From Streptomyces violaceusniger (lineage in GTDB: Bacteria > Actinomycetota > Actinomycetes > Streptomycetales > Streptomycetaceae), in assembly GCA_005405945.1 (NCBI GenBank), contig BJHW01000002.1:2399183-2463182 (forward strand): a stretch of 64,000 nucleotides of DNA. The letters are read 5' to 3'. Under the pieces are notes generated by a model, which worked only from the letters and a program-made list of their open reading frames with translations, made no database searches and was not told the origin of the DNA. The first letter of the stretch is position 1; the number at the start of each line of letters is the position of its first letter. Of this stretch, positions 50,176-59,479 are shown one piece after another. A program made the position numbers and the translations under genes.

Positions 50176-51049
50176 GAGCTTGTCTCACGTGGCGTCAGAA
50201 CGGTGCGGCATGATGCTGTGCCATGGGTGTTGATCTTTCGCAGCGGTTGGTTCCTGACGAACTCTGGTCGCTTGTTGCTCCGTTGCTTCCGTCTTTCTCC
50301 TCGCGTCCGCAGGGTGGAGGGACGGCCCCGGTTGATGAGCGAGCGGTGTTCGCGGCCGTCGTGTACGTGCTGACCAGCGGCTGCGCCTGGCGGCATCTAC
50401 CGGAGACGTTCGGTGTCTCGCCGGCGACCGCACAGCGCCGGTTCGCCGCATGGACCGAGGCTGGGCTGTGGCGTCGCCTGCACCAGGCTGTCCTGGACGA
50501 GCTCGGAGCTCGCGGTGAGGTGGACTGGACCTCGGCGATCGTGGATGCGGCCTCGGTTCGTGCGAAAAAAGGGGATCACTGACCGGGCGCAATCCGGTCG
50601 ACCGGGGCAAGAAGGGCAGCAAACTGCACGTCCTGTCCGACGCGCAAGGCTTACCTCTCGCCCTCGGCGTCTCCGGCGCCAATGTCCACGACAGCCAGGC
50701 ACTCCTTCCGCTGATCGTGGGCGTACCCGCTATCCGCTCCCGCCGTGGACCGCGACGCCGCCGCCCGGGAAGGCTCCGCGCCGACAAGGCCTACCACTCC
50801 ACCGATCGTCTCTCGTGGCTGCGCGGCCGCGGCATAGTCCCACGCGTCGCCCGACCCGGCATTGAGTCCAGCGAGCGCCTCGGCCGACACCGCTGGAAGA
50901 TCGAGCGGTCGATCTCCTGGCTCTTCGGCTACCGTCGCCTGACCGTGCGATACGAGCGAAAAGGGAACCACTTCCTCGCCTTCCTCGGGCTCGCGGCAGC
51001 CCTGACCTGCTACAAGAAGCTCGCCAAACTCGCCACGTGAGACAAGCTC
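50176..51049 (+). mobile_element. IS5-family insertion sequence, copy 2
   Basis: 874 bp, same termini as copy 1 (GAGCTTGTCTCACG / CGTGAGACAAGCTC), flanked by TTA on both sides (50173-50175, 51050-51052), a proper TNA duplication. It inserted so that the right TTA provides the TAA stop codon of the neighbouring TetR gene. Confidence 0.92.
50223..51040 (+). CDS. IS5-family transposase (programmed -1 frameshift type)
   Basis: Two overlapping frames: 50223-50582 (DUF4096 part, GCAWRHLPETFGVSPATAQR, first Asp in AIVDAASV) and the DDE part up to 51040 (GKKGSKLHVLSDAQGLPLAL, RADKAYHSTDRLSW, RWKIERSISWLFGYRRL, ending YKKLAKLAT). The fusion would arise by slippage on CGAAAAAAGGGG at about 50567, as in related IS5 elements. 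Unlike copy 1 the C-terminus is intact, so this copy could be active and could mobilise copy 1. Confidence 0.85.
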
Positions 51050-51625
51050 TTACTGGTGGGGGCGCTCGCTCGCTCGCACCAGGGCTCGTGCCAGGTCAGC
51101 AGTTTCCGAAAGAGTGTCGATCGGGAGCGGCTGAGTGGCGAGAGCGCCTTCGTGCAGCAGGAGGAGCTGGGTGGCGAGGGTAGCGGGGTCCGAGCAGTCG
51201 GCTGCGGTGGCGAGCTCCTTGAACAGGTTCAGCAGCCAGAGCTTCTGGTTCGCGGCGATGCGGTGTGCGGGATGCGAGGGGTCGGGGAGTTCGGCCAGCG
51301 CGTTGATGAACGCACACCCGCGGGTATTGGTCTCGCTCCAGGTCCGCAGCGCGTCGAAGGGTGCGGTGACGGCCTCGACGGGGCGCTCGCAGGTGTCGAC
51401 GGTGGCGCGGACGAGTGACCGCCAGCGCTGGTCACGTTCCGCGAGGTAGGTCGCTACGAGGTGGTCCTTCGAACCGAACTGGTTGTACAGGGTTCGCTTG
51501 GTCACGCCCGACTGCTCTGCGATCAGATCCACGCCGACTGCTGTGATGCCGCGGTTGTAGAACAGTTCCTCGGCCGCCGCGACTATGCGGCGGCCGGCCG
51601 GTGTCATGGTCCGCGCTTCCTGCAC
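51050..51625 (-). CDS. TetR/AcrR-family regulator
   Basis: 191 residues from a GTG at 51625 (AAAGGG upstream; ATGs at 51607 and 51667 are alternatives). N-terminal HTH: RRIVAAAEELFYNRGITAVG, VDLIAEQSGVTKRTLYNQFG. C-terminal ligand domain with RGCAFINALAELPDPSHP. Divergent from the oxidoreductase gene at 51699 with a shared control region containing an inverted repeat, so it very probably represses that gene and itself. The last codon and stop (PHQ, TAA) lie at the IS5 copy 2 junction, so the native C-terminus may be altered. Confidence 0.85.
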   Translation of the reverse strand: MQEARTMTPAGRRIVAAAEELFYNRGITAVGVDLIAEQSGVTKRTLYNQFGSKDHLVATYLAERDQRWRSLVRATVDTCERPVEAVTAPFDALRTWSETNTRGCAFINALAELPDPSHPAHRIAANQKLWLLNLFKELATAADCSDPATLATQLLLLHEGALATQPLPIDTLSETADLARALVRASERPHQ

Positions 51626-51636
51626 CTTGCGCCCTT

Positions 51637-51676
51637 TACTGATCGGTGTAGCGTAGGCAATGTTCACAGATCAGTA
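51637..51676. promoter_or_regulatory. Putative TetR operator between divergent genes
   Basis: TACTGATC (51637-51644) and GATCAGTA (51669-51676) are inverted copies in the space between the TetR gene and the oxidoreductase gene. The spacing (24 bases) is long for one dimer and could mean two dimers. Confidence 0.5.
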
Positions 51677-51698
51677 TACCTCTGAGGAGGTTCATGTG

Positions 51699-52747
51699 AT
51701 GGGCATGCCCGAGACCATGCGCGCGGTGCGGATCGCAGAGCACGGAGGTCCGGAGGTTCTTGAGGTGACGGAAGTGGCCGTGCCCACTCCACAGGCCGGA
51801 GAGGTACTGGTCCAGGTCAGCGCGGTGGCGCTGAACAACACCGACCTGTGGACCCGGGAGGGCGCCTACGGCCGCCCGGGAGACCCAGAGGCGCTGTCGG
51901 GCTGGCGGGGCCCCGTCGACTTCCCGCGCGTCCAGGGCGCCGACGTGGCCGGCCGGGTCGTGGCGGTCGGCGGCGACGTGGACCAGTGCCTCGTCGGTCG
52001 CCGAGTGGTCGTCGACCCTGCCATCTACGACGCCGAAGGACCGGATGCGAACCCGGTGGGCCTGATGGGGAGCGAACGCGACGGTGGTTACGCCGAGTAC
52101 GTGACCGCGTCGGCGGAGCGTGTACATGACGTGACAACATCCCCGCTGGCCGACGACCAGCTCGCGACGTTGCCGACCGCCTACGGCACGGCGCTGGGCA
52201 TGATCGAGCGGGGCCGGCTGCGGGAGGGAGAGACGGTCCTGGTTTCGGGAGCCTCCGGCGGTGTCGGCCTCGCGCTGGTGCAGATCGCCCGTGCGCGCGG
52301 TGCGCGGGTGCTCGCTGTCAGCAGCGAATCCAAGATTGACGCGGTACGCGAGGCCGGCGCACATGACGTCGTTGACCGTGCTCGGAACGTTGCCGAGCAG
52401 ATCCGCGCTGCCGCCCCGGACGGTATCGATGTCGCACTCGACGTCGTCGCCGGGGATCTGTTGAGCGAGGGGCTGCCTCTGCTGCGTGAAGGTGGCCGGT
52501 GGGTCATCGCCGGCGCACTCGGCGGATACACCGTGACCTTTGATGTGCGCCGTCTCTACCTGCACAATGCGCAGGTCATCGGCTCCGCGATGCACACGCC
52601 CAAGCACTTCGATCTCCTCATGAACCTTGCGCGTCAGGGGGAGATCCAGCCCGTTATCGCCGCGACGTTCCCCTGGATCAGGCCGCTCAGGCGCAGGACG
52701 AACTCGCCCGCAGGGCGCACGTGGGAAAGATCGTCCTGCACCCATAG
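51699..52747 (+). pseudogene. Quinone-oxidoreductase-like MDR enzyme, late frameshift
   Basis: From the ATG at 51699 (GAGGAGG eight bases upstream): GroES-like domain (MRAVRIAEHGGPEVLEVTEV, NNTDLWTREGAYG, VQGADVAGRVVAVGGDV) and NADPH-binding domain (GETVLVSGASGGVGLALVQI, AHDVVDRA, GIDVALDVVAGDLLSEGLPL). No structural zinc Cys cluster, so a zinc-independent quinone reductase/enoyl reductase type. After AATFP (about 52672, run TTCCCCTGG, one C short) the correct end LDQAAQAQDELARRAHVGKI is in another frame and stops at 52747. Probably controlled by the divergent TetR protein. Confidence 0.85.
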
Positions 52748-52927
52748 TGCATCCGGAGTCGTACCGTATCGACGGCTGGGAGAGAGGCGTTGGTGGCACT
52801 GCTGATCGGCAGTGTCGAGATGATCAGTCCCTCTCGCCTTGGCGGGAGGCCGGCTGTCTCGAGGGAGTCCAGCGCGCCGTGAGAAATTCCGTTGCCGGAG
52901 CAGCGGCATCGTCGATCAAATGTCTCC

Positions 52928-53689
52928 ATGGCTCATGACGCCCCGGCGGACCATGTGGAGCAGAACCGACGCTTTTGGGATGACGAGGCGGCTGCGTGGC
53001 ACGGGCCGCTCGCCCGTGACCAGTGGGCGCAGGTGGAACCGTCCTGGGGATTGTGGGCCACCCCTGAGTCGCAGGTTTCCTTGCTTCCCGACGGCATCGA
53101 GGGGATGCGCACCATTGAGTTGGGCTGCGGTACTGCCTACGTTTCCGCTTGGCTGGCCAGAGCAGGAGCCCACCCGGTCGGGATCGACCTCTCGGAGAAG
53201 CAGCTCGCCACTGCTCGCGCGATGCAGGCGGAGTTCGGCCTCGACTTCCCCCTTGTCCTGGGCAATGCCGAGAAGGTGCCCTACGAGGACAACTCGTTCG
53301 AACTGGCGATCGGCGAGTACGGCGCCTCGCTGTGGTGCGACCCTTACCAGTGGATCCCGGAGGCAGCCCGGCTTCTCGTTCCCGGAGGCCGGCCGGTGTT
53401 CTCGCGCTACTCGCCGCTGTTCGCGCTGTGTGTACCGCCTGAGGGACCGGCATCCACCACTCTGTCCCGCGGCCAATTCGGCCTGACGCGGTTGGACTGG
53501 GGGAATCACGTAGAGTTCGTCCTGCCGCACGGTGAGATGCTCCGTCTGCTGCGGGCCTGCGACTTCGTCGTTGAGGATCTGATTGAGATTCAGGCACCCC
53601 AGTCTGCGCGGGACTACCTAGAAGTTTCCGCCGACTGGGCTCAGCAATGGCCCAGCGAGGAGATCTGGAAAGCTCGGCTGGCAGGCTGA
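52928..53689 (+). CDS. Class I SAM-dependent methyltransferase
   Basis: 253 residues from an ATG at 52928. SAM-binding motifs: TIELGCGTAYVSAWLARAGA (motif I), GIDLSEKQLATARAMQAEFG (acidic loop), LGNAEKVPYEDNSFELAIGE (motif II/III), EAARLLVPGGRPVFS. The N-terminus NRRFWDDEAAAWHGPLARDQ is typical of small-molecule UbiE/Methyltransf_11-type enzymes. Substrate unknown; it stands alone after the oxidoreductase gene. The next 277 bases (53690-53966) hold no convincing gene. Confidence 0.85.
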   Translation: MAHDAPADHVEQNRRFWDDEAAAWHGPLARDQWAQVEPSWGLWATPESQVSLLPDGIEGMRTIELGCGTAYVSAWLARAGAHPVGIDLSEKQLATARAMQAEFGLDFPLVLGNAEKVPYEDNSFELAIGEYGASLWCDPYQWIPEAARLLVPGGRPVFSRYSPLFALCVPPEGPASTTLSRGQFGLTRLDWGNHVEFVLPHGEMLRLLRACDFVVEDLIEIQAPQSARDYLEVSADWAQQWPSEEIWKARLAG

Positions 53690-53966
53690 CAGCTCCGCCG
53701 GCACCGTGTATCGCCTTAAGACATCGTCCCGCGCGAACTGGTAATGCCCACGCAACCCCGGAATTCGGCACTCGGTCCCGAGACCAGCCAACCAGGCCGG
53801 GAACCCCAAGCGACGCGGAACAGCCAGCGGCGGTCTCCTGCCTCGACCGTCAGGCCCCCACACGGCCCGCCACACAGTTGAGTGCGCAAGCAACCGCTCA
53901 AGCGCAACAGACCGGTGGCCTCGCGGCTGCAAACTCGCCGTCCTTGCCACATCACGGGTCACCACG

Positions 53967-55160
53967 TCATGGCTGCGGACACTCGGTAAGCGCTGCTGAT
54001 GGGTTGGGCGAAGTTCGGTCACATCGCTGGGTGAGGAGCAGGAGGACGAGTGAGGCGGCGACACCTGCGGCTGCGATCAAGGGCAGTAGTTTCAGGTTCT
54101 GCGTGACCAGAAGACCACCTCCTCCTGCCCCGGCCGCGATGGCGATTTGCATGGCCGACTGGTTCAAACTCATCAACACGTCGGAGGCATCGGGGGCCAA
54201 CGAGGCCACGCGGATCTGCTGCGCGGAAGTACTTCCCCATGCAGCGATGCCCCACAGCAGAACTGCGCCTACTGCACTGCCGGTTGCGACTCCGAGTACC
54301 GGGAGGGCGATGAGCACCAGCACATGGAAGGCTTTGGTCACCGTCAGCGTTCGATGAGTTCCTACGCGGTCCGTCAGAAACCCGCCGGCTTGTATGCCGA
54401 CGATGCTGGCGAGGCCGAAGAGGAGGAGGACGAGGCTCACTGCGTCACCATCAAGACCGACGACACTGACCAGGTATGGCGTGAAGTACGTGTTCAATGC
54501 CGCGTAGCCGCCGAGCCAGAGAAAGGTGACCGTCAAGCCGAGGATGGTGCGCGCGCTGGCGAGCAGGGCGAGTTGGCGGCGGAGCGGCACAGGAGCATGG
54601 GGAGCGGTACGGGGGAGGGCCATCCACACTATTCCTGCCACGAATACCGCAAGTGCGGCGTTGAGCGGGAAGGTGGTCTTCCAGTCCCAGTGTTGGGCGA
54701 CTACGCGCCCCGCAGGCACTCCAAGGACGAGCGACGCAGTCACTCCCATCATGACGGTTGCGACCGCTCGGGCGCGGCGCTTTGGAGCCACGAGGCGTAC
54801 CACGACGCTGAGTGCTGTGACGACGATGAGACCGGTACTCGCCGCCATCACGACCCGGAGCGCCGTGATCGTCAGGAGGGTGGGACTCAGCCAGGACATG
54901 AGGTTCGCGGCCGCGAAGACGAGCAGAGCCGCTGATATGAGGAGGCGTCGTTCGACTCGCGCCGTCATCACGACAAGAGCAGGGGTCATGAGCCCGTACG
55001 CAAGGGAGAAGACGGTGACGAGCTGGCCCGTGGTCGCCTCACTGACTCCGAGCCCTCGGGCGACGAGGTCAAGCTGCCCCGACAGGATGTATTCGGCCAC
55101 TCCTGCCGTGAACGTCGCGCAGAAGAGCGCGGCGGTGATCAGCGCGGGATGATGTTTCAC
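53967..55160 (-). CDS. MFS efflux transporter (DHA1/AraJ type)
   Basis: 397 residues from a GTG at 55160 (GGGAA upstream); an ATG at 55211 has no Shine-Dalgarno sequence. Twelve hydrophobic segments, starting ALITAALFCATFTAGVAEYI. The DHA1 motif region MMGVTASLVLGVPAGRVVAQ is present (motif C-like Gly-rich helix 5). The family comprises drug and sugar efflux pumps. Single intact frame. Substrate not predictable. Confidence 0.8.
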   Translation of the reverse strand: MKHHPALITAALFCATFTAGVAEYILSGQLDLVARGLGVSEATTGQLVTVFSLAYGLMTPALVVMTARVERRLLISAALLVFAAANLMSWLSPTLLTITALRVVMAASTGLIVVTALSVVVRLVAPKRRARAVATVMMGVTASLVLGVPAGRVVAQHWDWKTTFPLNAALAVFVAGIVWMALPRTAPHAPVPLRRQLALLASARTILGLTVTFLWLGGYAALNTYFTPYLVSVVGLDGDAVSLVLLLFGLASIVGIQAGGFLTDRVGTHRTLTVTKAFHVLVLIALPVLGVATGSAVGAVLLWGIAAWGSTSAQQIRVASLAPDASDVLMSLNQSAMQIAIAAGAGGGGLLVTQNLKLLPLIAAAGVAASLVLLLLTQRCDRTSPNPSAALTECPQP

Positions 55161-55355
55161 AGTGATATTCCCAGATTCACGGGGTGTGAATGGTGATCGA
55201 TTTCGACTCATGAGGATTGCCGGGCGTACCTCGACCGGAGAGCCGTCGGGAGCCGCCGGGCCTCGTGGCAGGGCGGGACCGGGCAGGTCCGCTCGGCCAC
55301 GAGGCCCCCACGGCGTGCGGGCCGCTCCAGCTCGCGGGCCGGCGGCCGGGTGCGG

Positions 55356-56237
55356 TTACTGGTGCGTGGCCAGGAAGGGCAGGAGGACGTCGGCCATCTC
55401 GTCGGGTACTTCCTCTGCGAGGTCGTGGCCGGCGTCGAAGGTGTGTCCGGTGACGTCGTGGGCCATGAGCCGCATCTGGGACTCGTTGCGGTCGCCGATG
55501 AACGCGGATCCGCCGAGGGCCAGGACCGGGATGTCCAGTTTCTTCTGTGCGGTCTGCCGGTTCTGTTCGGCGTCGACGAGCATGGCCCGGTAGATGGAGA
55601 GCATCGCGCGGATGCCGCCGGGCATGGAGTAGCAGCGCACGTATTCCTCGATCGCGTCGGGGGTGGCGGTGTCGGGGTGGCTGCGTTCGTACTTGATCAT
55701 GTAGGTGATCAGCTCGCGCTCGTGTCCGGCGATCAGCATCTCGGGTATGTCCGGCTGGAAGTAGAAGCCCAGGTGCCACAGGTGCATGCCGCTGGAGATG
55801 TTCTCGGGGGTGAGTGCGGTGTGGTCCTCGAAGCCGAATCCGGGGAACAGGGCCTCGGCGAACACGAGAGCGGTGACGTGGTCACGGTGGCGGGCGGCGA
55901 GTTGGTAGCCGATCACCGCTCCCCAGTCCTCGCCCGCCACGGCGTACGTCTCGTGTCCGAGGTGGGTCATCAGCTCGGCGATGTCGTCGCTCATCGTCGC
56001 GGAGTCGTAGCCGTCCGACGGGCGGGCGGAGTCGCCGAGACCGCGAAGGTCCGGCACGACGACGGTGTAGCGGGGCGTCAGCTTGGGAACGAGGTGGCGC
56101 CAGTGGTAGCTGGTCTTGGGTACGCCGTGCAGGAGCACCACCGCGGGGCCGGACCCGGCTGTGCGGTAGTGCAGACTCGTTCCGTTCACGGCGGCTCGGC
56201 CCGTGCGGACGGGCGTTCCGTCATGGTCGAACATCAT
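55356..56237 (-). CDS. Alpha/beta hydrolase, epoxide-hydrolase-like
   Basis: 293 residues from an ATG at 56237 (AGGAAGG upstream). Features: VVLLHGVPKTSYHWRHLVPK (HG oxyanion region), VVPDLRGLGDSARPSDGYDS, nucleophile elbow with Asp (AGEDWGAVIGYQLAARH), LALGGSAFIGDRNESQ (acid) and the final His in DAGHDLAEEVPDEMADVLLP. An Asp nucleophile points to epoxide hydrolase or dehalogenase rather than esterase activity. Located 38 bases downstream of the unknown gene at 56276, same strand, likely one operon. Confidence 0.85.
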   Translation of the reverse strand: MMFDHDGTPVRTGRAAVNGTSLHYRTAGSGPAVVLLHGVPKTSYHWRHLVPKLTPRYTVVVPDLRGLGDSARPSDGYDSATMSDDIAELMTHLGHETYAVAGEDWGAVIGYQLAARHRDHVTALVFAEALFPGFGFEDHTALTPENISSGMHLWHLGFYFQPDIPEMLIAGHERELITYMIKYERSHPDTATPDAIEEYVRCYSMPGGIRAMLSIYRAMLVDAEQNRQTAQKKLDIPVLALGGSAFIGDRNESQMRLMAHDVTGHTFDAGHDLAEEVPDEMADVLLPFLATHQ

Positions 56238-56275
56238 GTTTTTCAACCTTCCTGGTGTACGTCGCGATGCGGGTG

Positions 56276-57556
56276 TCAGCGGGCTTGCGGAGGGTCGACG
56301 AGGGTCACCAGACGGCTCGGTCCGGTGCCGTCCGCGGTTGTCCGGGCAGCGGAACGGCCGGCGGGGAGCAGGGTGACGTTCTCCGGGTAGAGCCGGCCGA
56401 GCAGGGCCAGTACGACGAGGTCGTCCTGGCCGGTGGCGTCCAGGGTGACGTCGCCGCTCTGCGTCCACACCAGTCCCGGCGCGCGCAGCGCGGACCAGAC
56501 GTCGGCGGTGCCGGATGCTTCGCCTGCGGCGGGGTCCTCACGGTGGGCAAAACGGTGGCCGCGCAGGGCCTGGCCGAGGTCGACGTGGGCGGTGGTGCCG
56601 TCGTGGGTGACCTCGATGCGGGCGGTGCGCGTCCCGTCGGCGACCGGCCCGGTGACGGTACGGGCGGTGAGCGGGCCGGATGTGGTGGTTGCGGGCGGCA
56701 GGTCCTCGACGAGGGTGCGGGGTGCGGCGTAGTAGTCCTGTACCTCGGGGACATACGTGGCGGCTTCACCGACGGCCGGGTCGGAGCGCCAGGTCAGCAG
56801 GTGCCGGGGCGCGGTCAGGGGTGACTGGTCGAGGACGGCGGGCAGGGCGGTGCCGCCACCCGCCTCGAAGCCGTAGCCGGCCGGGCCGGAGATGCCGGTG
56901 ACGACGTTGCGGGCGAAGGCCACGATGCTGGTGTGCCGGATCTGCCGTACCAGGAGTTCGGTGAGGAACGCGTCGCGGGCCGGTTCGGTGTGCCGCAGCC
57001 CGGTCGGGGTGATCAAGAGTGGGACGTCCTGCCAGTTGGTGAAGGGCAGCAGGGCGTCGCGCAGCAGGACCATCTGGTGGAGCCACTCGTTGTAGAGCTG
57101 CATCGTGACCGGTCCACCGCGACGTCCGCGGAGAAGATCGGCTGCGGGAGGGGTGAGCAGGTGGCCGTAGCAGTGGCTGCGCACGACCAGCGGGCCGGCG
57201 GGCAGCGGTACCGGATCGGTGAGCAGCCTCTCCAGCGCCTCGGTCGACCAGGAGGCAAGCTCCTGGCCGATCGTCTCGGCCTGCGCGCCCAGTTCGCGCG
57301 CTGCCGGGGCACTGTCCGGGCCGAGGGACAGCGGGAGGGAGGTCTCCCGGGTGCCGAGGGCGAGTGCCGCGCGGATCTGGCCCTCCAGCACCTCGCTGTC
57401 GGCGCTGGTGAGGGCGTTGTCGTCGATGATGCCCTGTAGCAGCGGCTCGGTGGCGGTGAAGAACTCGCGGGCGGTCAGGGTGGTGCCGGCCACGGGGAAG
57501 GTGTTCCAGCGGCTGCCGCCGAGAGCGGGCGTACCCGGGATGAATGCGCGGGGCAT
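56276..57556 (-). CDS. Conserved-looking protein of unknown function
   Basis: 426 residues from an ATG at 57556, single frame, no signal peptide or membrane helix. Stretches with strong character: IPGTPALGGSRWNTFPVAGT, VVRSHCYGHLLTPPAADLLR, TMQLYNEWLHQMVLLRDALL, SIVAFARNVVTGISGPAGYG and a beta-rich C-terminal third (ARIEVTHDGTTAHVDLG). No recognised family. Between the TetR gene at 57668 and the hydrolase at 55356 and co-oriented with both, so likely an enzyme or binding protein acting on the same inducer compound. Confidence 0.6.
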   Translation of the reverse strand: MPRAFIPGTPALGGSRWNTFPVAGTTLTAREFFTATEPLLQGIIDDNALTSADSEVLEGQIRAALALGTRETSLPLSLGPDSAPAARELGAQAETIGQELASWSTEALERLLTDPVPLPAGPLVVRSHCYGHLLTPPAADLLRGRRGGPVTMQLYNEWLHQMVLLRDALLPFTNWQDVPLLITPTGLRHTEPARDAFLTELLVRQIRHTSIVAFARNVVTGISGPAGYGFEAGGGTALPAVLDQSPLTAPRHLLTWRSDPAVGEAATYVPEVQDYYAAPRTLVEDLPPATTTSGPLTARTVTGPVADGTRTARIEVTHDGTTAHVDLGQALRGHRFAHREDPAAGEASGTADVWSALRAPGLVWTQSGDVTLDATGQDDLVVLALLGRLYPENVTLLPAGRSAARTTADGTGPSRLVTLVDPPQAR

Positions 57557-57630
57557 GGGTCCTCCGAAGTCTTCGATTGAAGCGGGGCGGGGTCGCCGGA
57601 TCCCGTGTCCGAGCGGCCTCCGGCGGTTTT

Positions 57631-57650
57631 TCTGGATCGTCTGATACAGA
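57631..57650. promoter_or_regulatory. Putative TetR operator, site 1
   Basis: TCTGGATCGTCTGATACAGA lies 75 bases upstream of the unknown gene (start 57556). Its first ten bases are repeated exactly at 58264-58273 before the TetR gene, and TCTG...CAGA forms a short dyad. Confidence 0.5.
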
Positions 57651-57667
57651 TTCCGGGCATGAAAAAG

Positions 57668-58246
57668 TCAGTCGAGGGCGGCCAGCGCGACCTCCACAAG
57701 GGGTTCGAGGGCGCGGACGTCCGGCGTGATCTTCGCGGAGACCAGCAGTCCGTTGAGGAAGGTGACGAGGAAAGCGGCGAGGGTGTACGGGTCGTGCCGC
57801 TTCGCGATCTCGCCGCGCTCCGCCGCGACCCGCAGCACTTCGGCGAGCGCGTCCCGGCTGGCGTCCTGCATGTCGCGCACGGTGCGCCGGGTCCCTGCAT
57901 CCTTCGGCAGGCGCTCGCAGGCGGCATTGACCACCAGGCAACCCCGGCCGTTGTCCTCCGCGGCGATCCGGACCCGCTCGACCAGCATCGTGCGGATCGC
58001 CGACCGGGCGTCCGCCCCCTCCTCCAGGCTGCGCAGGGCGGCCGCCGCGAGGGTGGTGCGGTAGTGCTCCAGCGCCGCCCGGTACAGGCCGTCCTTGTCG
58101 CCGAACGCGGCATACAAGGACCCCTGCCCGATCCCCAGGTGCCCGGTCAGGTCGCGCACCGAGGTGGCCTCGTAGCCGCGCGTCCAGAACAGCTCCATCG
58201 CGCGGCTCACCGCCGCCTCGGTGTCGAACTCCCGGGTCCTTGCCAT
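57668..58246 (-). CDS. TetR/AcrR-family regulator
   Basis: 192 residues from an ATG at 58246 (GGTGGGG upstream). HTH region: DTEAAVSRAMELFWTRGYEA, TSVRDLTGHLGIGQGSLYAA, FGDKDGLYRAAL. C-terminal domain of the TetR_C_16/YcdC-like kind (GRGCLVVNAACERLP). Followed by the unknown gene and the hydrolase on the same strand. The shared decamer before this gene and before 57556 suggests autoregulation and control of the two downstream genes. Confidence 0.85.
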   Translation of the reverse strand: MARTREFDTEAAVSRAMELFWTRGYEATSVRDLTGHLGIGQGSLYAAFGDKDGLYRAALEHYRTTLAAAALRSLEEGADARSAIRTMLVERVRIAAEDNGRGCLVVNAACERLPKDAGTRRTVRDMQDASRDALAEVLRVAAERGEIAKRHDPYTLAAFLVTFLNGLLVSAKITPDVRALEPLVEVALAALD

Positions 58247-58263
58247 GACCCCACCGTAACCTA

Positions 58264-58273
58264 TCTGGATCGT
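58264..58273. promoter_or_regulatory. Putative TetR operator, site 2
   Basis: TCTGGATCGT, identical to the first ten bases of the site at 57631, 18 bases upstream of the TetR gene start. Confidence 0.45.
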
Positions 58274-58383
58274 ACGCTCAAGAAAAGGGACTGCGGTTGT
58301 CGACGACGGCATGGACGTCGCAAGCCACTTCGTGCGCCCTTGCGTGCATCGTCGTTGTCGACTGATGCGCCGTCCGTCCCGGC

Positions 58384-59183
58384 TCAGTTGCTCGAACGAG
58401 CGACACCGAGCGCCGCAGTCCGCACGGCGGGGGCAAGCCGGTCCAGGGTCGCCCGGTCGGCGGCAGCCCGGGAGTGCGCCACGATGCCGAGTGCGGCGCG
58501 TACTCCGCCATCCAAGCTGAGGATCGGGGCCGCGACGGACACGGCTCCCAAGGTCATCTCTTCGCAGGAGTAGGCCACTCCTGACTTGCGCACCTCGGCC
58601 AGTGCCGCCGCAAGCCGGCCGGGCTGGATGATGGTGTGTGGGGTCATTCGGGCCAGGCCCGCCTCGGTGACGGCATCGAACAACTCCCTCGCTGAGAAGG
58701 CCAAGAGAGCCTTCCCGACCCCGGTCGCGTGCAGGGGGAGCCGACCACCGATGCGGGTCTGCGTGGGAACGGCCTTGTCGCTGGAGATCTTCTCAATGCA
58801 GAGGGCTTCGTGGCCGTCCAGGACCGTCAGCTGGATGTTCTCCTGGGTCGCCTGAAACAGATCGTGCATGTAGGGGAGGGCCGCCTCACGGAGCCCGCGC
58901 TGCTGCGGAGCGAGAGTGCCGATCGTCCACAGCCGGATCCCGATGCGATAGCGGCCGTCGTCGAGGCGCTCCAGCCCGCCCATTTGCAGAGTTCGCCGAT
59001 GAGCCGACGGGCGGTCGAGACAGGTAGACCGCTTCGTGTGGCCACCTCGGTGAGCGACAGCGCGGGATGAGCCACGTCAAAGCAGTCAAGGACGGCGAGC
59101 AACCGTCGGGAGACGGTCTGACCTGGGACTTTCGTTCGTCCGGCCACATTCTCACTTTCGTCCGGCTGCCTCTGGCCCGCCAT
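58384..59183 (-). pseudogene. IclR-family regulator, one frameshift
   Basis: From the ATG at 59183: winged-helix N-terminus (TVSRRLLAVLDCFDVAHPAL, SLTEVATRSGLPVSTARRLI). Near 58985 the frame changes (TGCAAATGG, one A short) and the effector domain continues: GGLERLDDGRYRIGIRLWTI, LHATGVGKALLAFSARELFD, GVAYSCEEMTLGAVSVAAPI. The repaired length of about 267 fits IclR regulators. Divergent from the catabolic cluster starting at 59480, with a perfect palindrome in front of it, so it is the likely repressor or activator. Confidence 0.85.
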
Positions 59184-59210
59184 TGGACCGCACTGCCTAC
59201 GAGCTTAAAG

Positions 59211-59235
59211 TTCATTGCCACTCAATGGCAATGAA
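59211..59235. promoter_or_regulatory. Perfect palindrome, probable IclR operator
   Basis: TTCATTGCCA and TGGCAATGAA are exact inverted copies separated by CTCAA, 28 bases upstream of the IclR start and about 245 bases upstream of the MFS gene. Confidence 0.65.
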
Positions 59236-59479
59236 ACCTGGTGTGCGGCCAGGCTACGGCCGCACTATCGCTGCATTGCGGGAGCTTGCAACCTTGTCCG
59301 GTCGCCGAGGGTGAAACCTCGTGTCGGGAGGCCGGTAGAGAACAAGGAGGTTCTGAGGGTGTTGACGAGCCGCGAAGACGGACTGGCCCCACGGGGGCGG
59401 CCGGGTACTGGGCGCCGGACCGGGGTGCAGTCATCCGGAATGGTATTGCCACTGGGTGGAAGCAAGCCGGGGGGTGCCG

